NCBI GenBank assembly: GCA_038244815.1 | Contig: JBBRTB010000012.1 | Location: 62,001-126,000 of the forward strand | Origin: DASVHS01 sp038244815 | GTDB lineage: Bacteria; Acidobacteriota; Thermoanaerobaculia; Gp7-AA8 | Direction: 5' to 3' | Length of the DNA: 64,000 nucleotides | Shown here: in pieces, positions 8,301 through 16,396 of the stretch | Layout: the number at the start of each line of letters is the position of its first letter | Position numbering within the stretch: position 1 is the first letter of the stretch | The notes under the pieces: model-generated | Told to the model about the DNA's origin: nothing | The model's input: only the letters and a program-made list of their open reading frames with translations | The model's database searches: none | Position numbers and translations under genes: made by a program

Positions 8301-10665
8301 CCGTCACGGTCACCCGGCCGGTCGTGGCGATCGGCAGAACGTTGGTCACGAAGATCCAGTACCCGCCCGACCCTCCCTGATTGAGGCCGCCGACGTTTTG
8401 AATGCTGAGCGTCAGGTCGGGGGGCGGGCAGCTGTTGAGCACGACGGAGGTGTTCGTCGAGGCGCCGTTGTTCGCACTGGCGAGGTCGAGCTTTCCGTCG
8501 AGATTCAGATCCACGGCCGTAAGAGACGACAGCGTCTGCGCAGCGTCCAGCGTGATCGGTGAGGCGGCCGTGAACCCGCCAATCCCGTCGCCGACGAGCA
8601 TCGACAGCGTGCCGCCGTTGCCAATCGCGAGATCGAGCTTCCCGTCGTTGTTGAAATCGGCGATAGCGATGGCATAAGGACTCGTGCCGGCGGAAATATT
8701 GCTGGCTGCCGCGAAGCCGCCGCTCCCATTGCCTAACAGGATCGAGACATTGTCCGATACGGAGTTGGAGACGGCCAGATCGAGCTTCCCATCGCCGTTG
8801 AAATCGGCGGCCGCGACCGCCCGCGGGCCGATGCCGGTGGCAACGCTGCCGATCGACAGGAAGGAGCCGCTCCCGTTTCCCTGCAGGATCATCAAGGAGC
8901 CGGGATTCGTACCGTCACCGTAGACGGCGATGGCGAGATCGAGCTTCCCGTCGCGGTCGAAGTCGCCCGTGGCAATGCCTTTCTGCAGCGAGGCCAGGGA
9001 CGCGATCGCGGACGAGGTGAAGCTCGGGGTGCCGGATCCGAGCGTGGTCGTGTTGAGCAGGATGGCCACGCCTTGCGTGATTCCGCACGTGACGGCAACG
9101 TCGGGCTTCCCGTCGCGGTTGAAGTCTCCGACCACGAGCGCCTGCGGACCGAACTCGGTCACGGGGATCGAGACACTGGTGGCCGATCCGAAGCCTCCGA
9201 CCCCGTCTCCGAGGAGGAAGGAGACGCTGTCTGAGGATTCGTTGGCGACGGCGAGGTCCAGCTTCCCGTCGCGATTGAAGTCGGCGATCGCGACTCCCAC
9301 GGGGTTCGTGCCGACCGGATAATCGGTCAGCGTGCCGAAGCCGCCGGAACCGTTTCCGAGCAGGACCAAAACTTTCGAGCCTCCGATCACGACCGCGAGA
9401 TCGGGCTTTCCGTCGCGGTTGAAATCGGCAGACGCCACCGACTTGCCGTCGAAGCCGCCGAAGTTGGAGCCGAAGTTCGTTGCGGTGCCGAACGTCGCGC
9501 AGTTCGCATAGCAGGCGCCGTCGTTGAGCAGGATGGCTACGCCTGCCCCATTGGGGACCGCGAGGTCGGTCTTGCCATCGCCGTCGAAGTCGGCGATGGC
9601 GATCGCCTGCGGACTGGTGCCGGCCGCGTAGTTGCGCGCCGCCGCGAAGGTGCCGGTCCCGCTGCCGATCAGGATCGAGACGTTGTTGGAACTGTTGTTC
9701 GCCACCGCGAGATCGCTCTTCCCGTCGCGGTTGAAGTCGCCGATGGAAACGCCGACAGGGAGAGTGCCGGCGGCGTAGTTCACCGCCGCAGCGAAAGTGC
9801 CGGCCCCGTTGCCGATCAGGATCGAGACGCTGTTCGAGGCGTAGTTCCCGACCGCCAGGTCACTTTTTCCGTCACCGTTGAAGTCGCCGATGGCGACGGA
9901 CCACGGGTTGAAAGCGGTAGCGTAGCTGGCGGCCGCGGGAAAGGTCCCGTTTCCGTTCCCGAGCAGGACCGAGACGGTGTTCGGAGAGTAGTTGGTGACC
10001 GCCAGGTCGGTCTTCCCGTCGCCGTTGAAATCGCCGATGGCAAGCGCCGCAGGCTCGCTGCCGGCACTGTAGTTGACCGCGGTCGCGAAAGTGCCGTTTC
10101 CGATTCCGAGCAGAATCGAGACGTCGGCGGAGAAGTTGTTCGCGATCGCGAGATCGAGCCTCCCATCGCGGTCGAAGTCTCCGGTGACGACAAAAGCAGG
10201 GCCGGTGTGGGCGCCGTAGGTCCCGATGGCCGTGAATCCGCCGCTTCCGTTGCCCTGCAGGATCGATACGTTGTTGGCCGTTCTGTTGGTGACGGCCAGA
10301 TCGAGGATCCCGTCGCCATTGAAGTCACCTGCGGCCAGGGACGTCGGGAAGGTTCCGGTCGCAACGGTGGAGGCCGCGCCGAAGGTCCCGGCGGCTCCGC
10401 CTAACAGGATTGCCACGTTGTTCGCCAAGGGGTTGGCGATCGCGAGATCGCCCCGGCCGTCGCCGTTGAAGTCGCCAACCGTGACGGAAGCGGGGCCGCT
10501 GCCCGCGGGGTAGCTCACCGCCGGCGCAAAATCGGGGCAGCCTGCGCGAGCGGCCGGCGCGAGGATGAGCACCGCGGTCACTGCCGCGAGGGCTGCGATG
10601 GAGCGTGCTGCTTGGAGAAATCGATGCGGACGTACGAGAGAGGAGAGGGGGCGATGAAAGTTCAC
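5305..10665 (-). CDS. giant secreted FG-GAP (VCBS)/DUF11 repeat protein with fibronectin-like and ELR-repeat C-terminus
   Basis: About 1,786 residues from a GTG at 10665, chosen because GGAG lies five bases upstream and the signal peptide (SIAALAAVTAVLILAPAARA) then sits properly. Fourteen FG-GAP units (core DFNGDGKLDLAVAN) form the first block. Three DUF11-type beta domains follow (each with NTANDTA-like ends), then seven more FG-GAP units, a fourth DUF11 domain and a fibronectin-III-like domain (VSYQLYRSDHN). The last 110 residues carry a repeated AVHMAELRTAVDAVR / AADMTELRFSLGEARN / AAHMRAIRTG module. FG-GAP blades bind calcium and usually build beta-propellers. The protein is presumably extracellular or surface-bound; its ligand is unknown. 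It is transcribed alone. Confidence 0.88.
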   Translation of the reverse strand: MNFHRPLSSLVRPHRFLQAARSIAALAAVTAVLILAPAARAGCPDFAPAVSYPAGSGPASVTVGDFNGDGRGDLAIANPLANNVAILLGGAAGTFGAASTVATGTFPTSLAAGDFNGDGILDLAVTNRTANNVSILQGNGSGGFTAIGTYGAHTGPAFVVTGDFDRDGRLDLAIANNFSADVSILLGIGNGTFATAVNYSAGSEPAALAIGDFNGDGKTDLAVTNYSPNTVSVLLGNGNGTFPAAASYATAFNPWSVAIGDFNGDGKSDLAVGNYASNSVSILIGNGAGTFAAAVNYAAGTLPVGVSIGDFNRDGKSDLAVANNSSNNVSILIGSGTGTFAAARNYAAGTSPQAIAIADFDGDGKTDLAVPNGAGVAILLNDGACYANCATFGTATNFGSNFGGFDGKSVASADFNRDGKPDLAVVIGGSKVLVLLGNGSGGFGTLTDYPVGTNPVGVAIADFNRDGKLDLAVANESSDSVSFLLGDGVGGFGSATSVSIPVTEFGPQALVVGDFNRDGKPDVAVTCGITQGVAILLNTTTLGSGTPSFTSSAIASLASLQKGIATGDFDRDGKLDLAIAVYGDGTNPGSLMILQGNGSGSFLSIGSVATGIGPRAVAAADFNGDGKLDLAVSNSVSDNVSILLGNGSGGFAAASNISAGTSPYAIAIADFNNDGKLDLAIGNGGTLSMLVGDGIGGFTAASPITLDAAQTLSSLTAVDLNLDGKLDLASANNGASTNTSVVLNSCPPPDLTLSIQNVGGLNQGGSGGYWIFVTNVLPIATTGRVTVTVTPPSGLTATGLVGTGWTCPAGTLTCTRTDSLPGNSGYPSITLTVNVASNAPASVTVTATVSGGSQANTANDTASVLTSVNQFPDITLTKSHSGNFTQGQSGASYTITVTNIGGVASSGPVTVTDTLPGGLTATAISGAGWVCTLGTRSCTRSNALASGSSYPAITLTVDVATTAAATVTNSVAVTGGSQTYTANDTATDPTTVVQVPDLAVTKTHAGNFKQRQTGKSYSIAVRNAGGTATSGTVTMIDMIPTGLTATAIRGNGWNCVLATLTCTRSDALSAAASYPVMTVTVNVASDAPASVTNIATVSGGGQLNTANDVASNPTIIDPGVPYCGSFTPAVNYYPGYNSTLASIAVGDFNGDAKLDLAIANLSWGVVSILVGNGTGTIAAAGGPAVGAAPNSVAAGDFNGDGKLDLVSANSGSNNVSVLIGNGNATFVAAVNYSVGATPMSVAMEDFNGDGKLDLAVANQSGTVSILVGNGNGTFAAAVNYAAGSYPMSVAAGDFNADGKLDLAVANGLSNSVAILAGNGNGTFAAKVDYFTGLFPNFVAVGDFNGDGKLDLAVTNQISDNVSILMGNGDGSFATAVNYGVGVTPRSVAIDDLNGDGKQDLAVANDVSGSVSVLFGSGSGTFAAAVSYATGTGPSFVAAGDFNGDGRPDLTVANYTSRDVSVLLSACADLMIAKSHAGTFTQGQTGASYSLTASNSGPVATTGTVTVTDNLPAGLTATAIGGSSWACDLPMLTCTRSDSLAPAASYPPVTVTVSVNSNAAATVTNMASVSGGGEINAANNSASDPATVNPSGLIAPTRLLATTASASQIFVVWDGVTTAVSYQLYRSDHNSAFAPVGAPTAATFLSDSGLSGNTTYLYQVRAVNAASAASAPSNNDFATTIVFTDELLIAGSTVIKAVHMAELRTAVDAVRSAANLANASYTNAIAVGGLIRAADMTELRFSLGEARNLLGASVMVYTDPSLTVGTTVKAAHMRAIRTGTKGRPVVE

Positions 10666-10949
10666 TTGAACTCCGGGGGACACACCATCCCCCCGTAATG
10701 CGTTCGGCCCCACATCTGCCGCTCAGCGGGGGGAGCAGACCGCGAATCTCGATAGCCATGAATCCCGGATGCGACCATAGTAGCCCCTTTCGGGAGGCGG
10801 CAAGTGGGGATCGACCGCCCGGCGCGTAGGAATTCAACGAGAGGCCGATGTCCTTGAATGTTCGGGCGTCTCGCCGCGACCGGCCGTCCCGCGGGCGATC
10901 GCTCTCCGGGAAATCTGACCTGTGTTGGCGAGATCTTAAGGAGATCGTC

Positions 10950-11102
10950 ATGCGCCTCGTCACTGCTCTTGCGGCAGCGTCGCTGAGCCTCGTCCACTCC
11001 GCTCTCGCGCAACACGAGCACGACGGCGCGATCCTGGCGTCGTCGATTCGGCGAGGACCTGTCGTGACGGATCGATCTTCATCGACGCTATCGGAACCAT
11101 GA
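10950..11102 (+). CDS. 50-residue exported peptide, probably a truncated gene
   Basis: An AAGGAG six bases before an ATG at 10950 starts a clean signal peptide (MRLVTALAAASLSLVHSALA, cleavage before QHEHDG). After about 30 further residues the frame ends at a TGA that overlaps the ATG of the broken hsdM gene (ATGA at 11099-11102). No mature domain is present. This looks like the 5' stub of a secreted-protein gene cut off when the hsdM segment arrived. A genuine short exported peptide cannot be excluded. Confidence 0.4.
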   Translation: MRLVTALAAASLSLVHSALAQHEHDGAILASSIRRGPVVTDRSSSTLSEP

Positions 11103-12618
11103 GCGGTACCGCCAACCGCATCGTCCAGAAGCTCTGGTCCTACTGCAACGTCCTGCGTGACGACGGCTGTCGTACCAGGACTACCTCGAGCAGCTCACCT
11201 TTCTGCTCTTTCTGAAAATGGCTGACGAGCGCGCGCGGCTGACCGGCGACGAGCAGCCGATCCCGGATGGCTATCGCTGGGCAGACCTCGCGGCGCCGCA
11301 GATGGAAGGGGTCGAGCTCGAGCAGCATTACCGCGAGACACTGCGCGTACTGGGGCAGGAAGGGGGCATGCTCGGGCTGATCTTTGAGAAGGGCCAGAAC
11401 AAGATTCAGGATCCGGCCAAGCTGCGCCAGCTCATCGTGGAGCTGATCGGAAAAGAGAACTGGTCTGCGATGTCCTCCGATGTGAAGGGTGAGGCAAACG
11501 AAGGTCTGCTGGAGCGGAACGCGCAGGACGTGAAGGGTGGCGCGGGGCAGTACTTCACCCCACGCGTCCTCATCGACGCCATCGTCGATTGCATTCAGCC
11601 GCGGCCGGGAGAGATCGTGGCCGACCCCGCCTGCGGCACCGGCGGTTTCTTCTTTCTGCCCACGAGTACCTCAAGAACCATTACGAGCTCGATCGTGATC
11701 AGAAGCGCCACCTCCGCTTCGAGGCGTTGCGCGGCGTCGAGCTCGTCCCGAATGTGGCCCGTCTCTGCGGGATAAACCTTTTTCTGCACGGCATCGGTCC
11801 CGACGGCACGGACGACCACGATCCGCCGATCGTCATCGACGACGCGCTGCGCGACGAGCCATCGATCAAGGCGCAGGTGGTCATCACCAACCCTCCGTTC
11901 GGGCAAGAAGTCGTCGATCACGATCGTCAACGAGGAAGGGGACACCGATCGCCAGACGCTCACCTACAGCCGCCCCGACGTCTGGACCACCACCTCGAAC
12001 AAGCAGCTCAACTTCGTTCAGCACGTGAAGTCGCTGCTGGCCATCCACGGCCGGGCCGCCGTCGTCGTTCCCGACAACGTGCTCTTCGAAGGAGGAGCCG
12101 GCGAAATTGTGCGCAGAAACCTCATGACGGAGTGCGACGTCCACACTCTCCTCCGCCTTCCCACCGGCATCTTTTACGCGCAGGGAGTAAAGGCCAACGT
12201 CCTCTTCTTCGACCGCAAACCGGGAGCGGAAGGTGCGTGGACGAAAACGGTGTGGGTTTACGACTTTCGCACGAACAAGCACTTCACGCTCAAGACGAAA
12301 AGGATGACTCGCGGCGATCTCGACGAGTTCGTCGCATGCTATCGACCGGGCGACCGTCACAACCGCGAGGCGACCTGGTCGAAGGAAACGCCCGAGGGAC
12401 GCTGGCGGCCATACACATACGAAGAGATCGTCGCGCGCGACAAAGTGAGCCTCGACCTCTCCTGGCTCCGCGACGAGGGCCTCGAAGACTCGAACAATCT
12501 GCCGGACCCGCACATCCTCGCACAGGAAATCGCGGACGACCTTCGCTCCGCACTCGCACAGATCGAGGACGTCCTCGGAGACCTGGAGCAGCGGGTTGTC
12601 GTTGATCCGGCGGAGTAG
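11099..12618 (+). pseudogene. hsdM: type I restriction-modification N6-adenine methyltransferase with three frame breaks
   Basis: Conceptual reading starts MSGTANRIVQKLWSYCNVLR and gives a full-length HsdM of about 505 residues. It includes motif I (DPACGTGGFF), the catalytic NPPF and the conserved LRLPTGIFYAQGVKANVLFF. The frame is broken three times. One base is missing near 11170 (before SYQDYLEQLTFL), another is missing near 11657 (FFFL to AHEYLKNHY), and one extra base lies near 11909 (NPPFG to KKSSITIVNEEG). All three are single-base changes next to short runs of identical bases. No hsdS or hsdR follows. Either the gene is decaying or the assembly has indel errors. If intact, it would be an orphan methylase. 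Confidence 0.85.
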
Positions 12619-12634
12619 TCAGCAAAAATAGGGG

Positions 12635-12919
12635 TCTCCTGACGGGTGTGTAACTATGAAGAGTGCGCGCCTTCGAGACCGACGAGGACATGCGTAAGCC
12701 TCGCATCGAAAAGGAGATGGGCATCTCGCCCTTTTTGGAAGTGGTGGGAGCTGTGGGAGCGGCGGTAAACGCGGGGCGGGGTGGGTGGCGTTTTCCGCGG
12801 CTTCCACAGCTTCCGAGTTGTTCAGATCCTGAATCGCGGCCCTGAGTATCAGCGACATTGTCAGGCTGGCCATCCAGGCGGCTTCGGTCTACGAGGTTGG
12901 TTACACACCCGTCAGGAGA
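12635..12919. mobile_element. MITE-like element bounded by a 20-bp perfect inverted repeat
   Basis: TCTCCTGACGGGTGTGTAAC at 12635-12654 is matched by its exact reverse complement at 12900-12919. The 245 bases between hold a second, imperfect long hairpin (roughly 12746-12771 against 12790-12815), and no ORF resembles a transposase. The element lies directly downstream of the broken hsdM. No convincing target-site duplication is visible in the flanks. The size and ends fit a non-autonomous element mobilised by a relative elsewhere in the genome. Confidence 0.6.
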
Positions 12920-12978
12920 ACCGACAATCCTCGTAAGCAGTTGATCTTCATCCGCGCATCCCACCTGCGTCGCGCAGT

Positions 12979-14610
12979 TCAGATGCTTGCCAGTTCGCCG
13001 AAGTACTCGTTGTCCTCGGCATAGCCGCCTTCGCCCTTGTAGGTCGAAGAAACGTCTTCGACGAACTCGATCGCCTCGATCCACTTGACCATCTTGAAAC
13101 CGAGCTGATTCTCGACACGCAGCCGTAACGGCCCTCCGTGGAAATGGTCGAGCGGCTCGTAATTCATCTCGTAAGCCAACAGTGTTTGAACGTTCAGTGC
13201 GTTTTCCATCGAGAGGCTGTCGTAGTACTGGCCTCCCGTCACCCCCTCGTTGAGGGCGACACCCTCGCTGAACGAGTAGAAGACGACCGCCCTTGCATTG
13301 GGTGCAGGTCGGACCTGCCTGATCAGGTCCGCCATCGCCACCCCGCCCCACTCGGCGATCCCGGACCACCCCTGGATACAGTGGTGCAGCGTGATCTGAG
13401 TCTTGTGCCCCAACGCTCGGAGATCGTCCAGCGACAGCTCGACCGGGTCCTCTACCAGGCCATACACCTTGAGTCTGTAATCCTTGAAGTCGCCGTCCGC
13501 AAGCGTCATCCACTTCTCGGATGTCGGCATCTTGCCGTTGATCCAGAAGAAGGGCGAGATGTCTTCGGGCCGGAACTCGCCGCGCGGACTGGCACGGTCG
13601 AGAGCGAGGCTCATGACCGGAGTGACGATCGCCTTGGCGGCATGTTGGATGGTGCGCGGATGTCTCCAGGCCATCCAGTTGGCGAGAACGTTCAGAACAA
13701 CGACCACCGCGATTCCCGCCAGGCCCAGGTACATGCCGATCGGGCCGATGTCGTCCGTACCCATAACGATGTGGTTCATGTTGCGAACAAACCCGGTCAG
13801 AGCCACCATCGTCACGTGCGCAATGATGAACAGGACGAAGGCGCACATGACGAGGAAGTGGAGCGAGCGGCCGATCTGGCGATTGCCGGGCAGCCTCGGG
13901 TACCAACGGAAGCGACCGGTGAGCGCCGGCGACATCGAGGGCCCGGTCACGATCGCCAGCGGGGCCAGGACGAACACAACCGCGAAGTACGACAGCTGTT
14001 GAAGAGCGTTGTAGTGGTAGAAGCCGTTCGGCTCGGGCGGTATGTGGAAGGTGGCGTAGTGGACGAAGACAGCCCACGCCTCGGGCACGATTTGCCAGGA
14101 CGTTGGCACCAGGCGCTTCCACTGGTCGGTGCTGAACAGGAGCACCACAAAGGCTACCCCATTGCCGACCCAGAAGAGCACGCTGAGGAAGTGCCAGTGA
14201 CGGGCCATGCCGACCGTGTGGCGGTAGCCGGGCAAGCCGATTACGGGCGAGAGAAAACGGGAGTCGTCCTTCGCCGTCCAGACGCGGTCCGTCGGAACCT
14301 CGACGGGAGTGAGCCGAAGCCACTCGGTGCCGGGCGTGCAGTGGACATTCCCGTATAGACGTGGATGATCCATGAGGATCTGGAGGCCGCTGCGGATGAG
14401 CAGGATCAGCAGCAGAAAGTTGACGTAGTGGGTGATGCGGAGCCACCCGGGGAAACCGTGAGGCTCCGCAGCCGTTGCAGCCGTGAATACGGAACCTGGC
14501 GCGAGCGCCGGCAGACCGGCAGTGCCCCACTGGATGTACGCCGCGACGACCGCGACCAGGAGCGGCGAGAGGAGAAGGATGAGTATCTTGCGGCTGATAC
14601 GCACGATCAC
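12979..14610 (-). CDS. membrane cytochrome b561-type domain fused to a sulfite-oxidase-fold molybdopterin oxidoreductase
   Basis: The 543-residue protein has two halves. Residues 1 to about 290 hold five or six membrane spans (ILILLLSPLLVAVVAAYI, HYVNFLLLILLIRSGL, HWHFLSVLFWVGNGVAF, HFLVMCAFVLFIIAHVTM) with His residues placed for b-heme. Residues from about 340 carry the molybdopterin domain, with the cofactor cysteine in ITLHHCIQGWSGIAEWGG. The fusion suggests an enzyme that passes electrons between a periplasmic substrate and the quinone pool. Substrate is unknown. The start is GTG at 14610, overlapping the cupin stop by four bases, so translation is probably coupled to the genes upstream. 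Confidence 0.82.
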   Translation of the reverse strand: MIVRISRKILILLLSPLLVAVVAAYIQWGTAGLPALAPGSVFTAATAAEPHGFPGWLRITHYVNFLLLILLIRSGLQILMDHPRLYGNVHCTPGTEWLRLTPVEVPTDRVWTAKDDSRFLSPVIGLPGYRHTVGMARHWHFLSVLFWVGNGVAFVVLLFSTDQWKRLVPTSWQIVPEAWAVFVHYATFHIPPEPNGFYHYNALQQLSYFAVVFVLAPLAIVTGPSMSPALTGRFRWYPRLPGNRQIGRSLHFLVMCAFVLFIIAHVTMVALTGFVRNMNHIVMGTDDIGPIGMYLGLAGIAVVVVLNVLANWMAWRHPRTIQHAAKAIVTPVMSLALDRASPRGEFRPEDISPFFWINGKMPTSEKWMTLADGDFKDYRLKVYGLVEDPVELSLDDLRALGHKTQITLHHCIQGWSGIAEWGGVAMADLIRQVRPAPNARAVVFYSFSEGVALNEGVTGGQYYDSLSMENALNVQTLLAYEMNYEPLDHFHGGPLRLRVENQLGFKMVKWIEAIEFVEDVSSTYKGEGGYAEDNEYFGELASI

Positions 14611-14930
14611 GGCCTATTGAGGAATTTCGTCACGAGCACTGAGGCATCTTCGATGCCGTGGAGCGAATGGGGCTCCCCGCTGGGAAGGTAGAGCAACTGC
14701 CCCGCTTCCATCTCCTGTGTTCTGCGGCCGGCCGTGAAGGTGACTCGACCCTCCAGGCACTGGACTGTGATTTCACCATCGGCCTGATGCGTGGCGATGT
14801 CTTTTCCAGAGGGAATCACCAGCCGAATGACTTGCAGAGTCGCGGTTTTCACCAGGGCGGTCGTCTTCGCTTGTGCCAGATGGGAACCCAGCGGACGAAT
14901 GTCAATCACTTCGCCGGACGCATCAGTCAT
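14607..14930 (-). CDS. small cupin-domain protein
   Basis: A 107-residue single cupin. IPSGKDIATHQADGEITVQCLEGRVTF is the first motif region, with a His and a Glu placed for metal binding, and LLYLPSGEPHSLHGIEDASV is the second. AGGAG lies seven bases before the ATG at 14930. The gene overlaps the molybdopterin oxidoreductase start by four bases and is itself overlapped by a 33-codon ORF upstream. This arrangement suggests one operon of DUF488, the short ORF, the cupin and the oxidoreductase. Cupins of this size often bind small ligands or protect a partner enzyme; nothing here defines the ligand. Confidence 0.85.
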   Translation of the reverse strand: MTDASGEVIDIRPLGSHLAQAKTTALVKTATLQVIRLVIPSGKDIATHQADGEITVQCLEGRVTFTAGRRTQEMEAGQLLYLPSGEPHSLHGIEDASVLVTKFLNRP

Positions 14931-15028
14931 TTCAGGACTCCTGTGGAGAGGATGCGTGCCATCGCACCGATCGGCGGACTTGCAGAAGCGGTCATTGCGA
15001 TCGAGGCAGCTGCCGGAGCCAGCGTCAT
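14927..15028 (-). CDS. 33-residue ORF coupling DUF488 and cupin genes
   Basis: The ATG at 15028 overlaps the TGA of the DUF488 gene (TGATG), and the TGA at 14927 overlaps the ATG of the cupin gene (ATGA). It encodes MTLAPAAASIAMTASASPPI followed by GAMARILSTGVLK, an Ala-rich, weakly hydrophobic peptide without known homology. The double overlap could reflect a real coupled small gene or a tightly packed spacer that happens to stay open. A weak AAGG precedes the ATG. Confidence 0.35.
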   Translation of the reverse strand: MTLAPAAASIAMTASASPPIGAMARILSTGVLK

Positions 15029-15375
15029 CACCGGCGACCTTCGAGAATCTTCTTCAGCACCAGCGCCTCGTTGTGCTCCTCATCCCGTGCACCGTAGACG
15101 AGGGTGACCGTATGTCCTTTGCTTGTCGTCTCGAGCAGTTCGAGCGGGTCTTTGTTCTGCCGGAGCTCCTTCCGGTAGCGGGTCTGGAATTCTCTCCACC
15201 TGGCGGGGTCATGGCCGAACCACTTTCGCAGCTCGGTGCTCGGGGCCACGTCTTTGAGCCACAGGTTCACCGCCGCCCGCTCTTTCGTCAGACCGCGCGG
15301 CCAGAGGCGATCGACCAGAATCCTGACGCCATCCTTTCGGGAGGGCTTTTCGTACACTCGCTTCACCTGGATCAT
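15028..15375 (-). CDS. DUF488 family protein, YeaO type
   Basis: The 115-residue protein matches the short YeaO-like branch of DUF488 throughout: MIQVKRVYEKPSRKDGVRIL, VDRLWPRGLTKERA, WLKDVAPSTELRKWFGHDPARW and the C-terminal TLVYGARDEEHNEALVL. The function of this family is not established. It is the first gene of the compact minus-strand set that ends with the molybdopterin oxidoreductase. A second, longer DUF488 protein of the other branch opens another redox operon at 18.4-19.1 kb. Confidence 0.9.
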   Translation of the reverse strand: MIQVKRVYEKPSRKDGVRILVDRLWPRGLTKERAAVNLWLKDVAPSTELRKWFGHDPARWREFQTRYRKELRQNKDPLELLETTSKGHTVTLVYGARDEEHNEALVLKKILEGRR

Positions 15376-15634
15376 TGGAGTCTCTCAATTTCCCAATCTG
15401 TGCCGACGAGTACTTCTAGGCGTTGCGGATGAAGGGGGACTGTTCAAGCCCGTCACAACCTCGTTCCTCGCTGCTGGCGCATGGAAACAGCAGCATCCCT
15501 GGCGCCCGGGGATGGTCAATCGCGAGGTGAAAAAGCACGTTCGTCATCAAGCGGGTAGACCTGATGACTTGGCATCAACATATTGCAAGACGCGTGCACG
15601 CACCAGCAACATTCAATGAATTATATGGATTACC

Positions 15635-16352
15635 ATGCGTGCCGAATACGCGCACTACCTAACTCACGGCCGCACATGCGCGACCGCGTCTTGCAAGCGT
15701 TCTCGAAACGCGTGGTCGTGTGCCGCGACATCGCCGGTGTGCACTTCAGTCGTCCACGGCGTGAACGCGCCGGAAGGCTCAGCGGGCATCATTTCCTGCG
15801 CAAGCTGCACGACGAACTGCATCACACCGATCATCGAGGTCATTGGCCGCCGCATCGGGTTCAAGAAGGCTTTGATGACGACTGTGCACGCCTTCTTCCC
15901 AATCAATCGTGGATGGACCGGACAAACGCTTCCGACGAGGGCGCGCCGGGGCCGCCAACCTCGTGCCCGCGACGACGGGTGCCGCGCTCGTCACGACCCG
16001 CCGCTGCCTCAGTACGCAGGACGGTTCGACGGGTTGCGATACGGGTGCCGATCCCCGTCGGTTCGATCGCGGACATTACGTCCTCACCTCGCGTGAGACC
16101 AGCACCGATGAAGTCAACCGGATTCTCGCGGAGGAAGCCGGCTCGAAGCGCTATTCGGGAGTGCTCGGCGTATCGCATGACCCGCTCGTCTCGTCGGACA
16201 TCGTCGGTGATTCGCGCGTATCCGTCGTCGATCTGGAGCTGACGAAAGTCATCGACGGCGATCTGCTCAAGGTGATGAGCCGGGACCACAACGAATGGGG
16301 TTACGCGAATCAGATGGTTCGCGAGGCCCTGTCCGTGGTCAGCGGGCGGTGA
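15635..16352 (+). pseudogene. gap: glyceraldehyde-3-phosphate dehydrogenase remnant
   Basis: Three frames must be joined to read GAPDH. An N-terminal scrap (EYAHYLTHGR) is followed, after a deletion, by the active-site block ISCASCTTNCITPIIEVIGR and MTTVHAF in the same frame. Another frame gives DGPDKRFRRGRAGAANLVPA, and a third gives VAIRVPIPVGSIADIT. The C-terminal part returns to TSRETSTDEVNRILAEEAGS, then VSHDPLVSSDI, VVDLELTKVIDGDLLKVMS and NEWGYANQMVREA. The Rossmann domain is mostly missing. The catalytic cysteine survives, but no functional enzyme can be made. Confidence 0.85.
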
Positions 16353-16396
16353 TCGAGAAGCAGCGCATCCCGTTTGCGGTGGGGCGGCGTTGTCTC

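Noticed and set aside
10666..10900. Riboswitch or structured leader upstream of the FG-GAP gene
   Set aside because: The leader is GC-rich with several possible stems, but I could not match the conserved core of any riboswitch class I know.
12663..12845. 60-codon ORF inside the inverted-repeat element
   Set aside because: It spans the internal hairpin, has a low-complexity middle and lacks a ribosome-binding site. It does not resemble a transposase.
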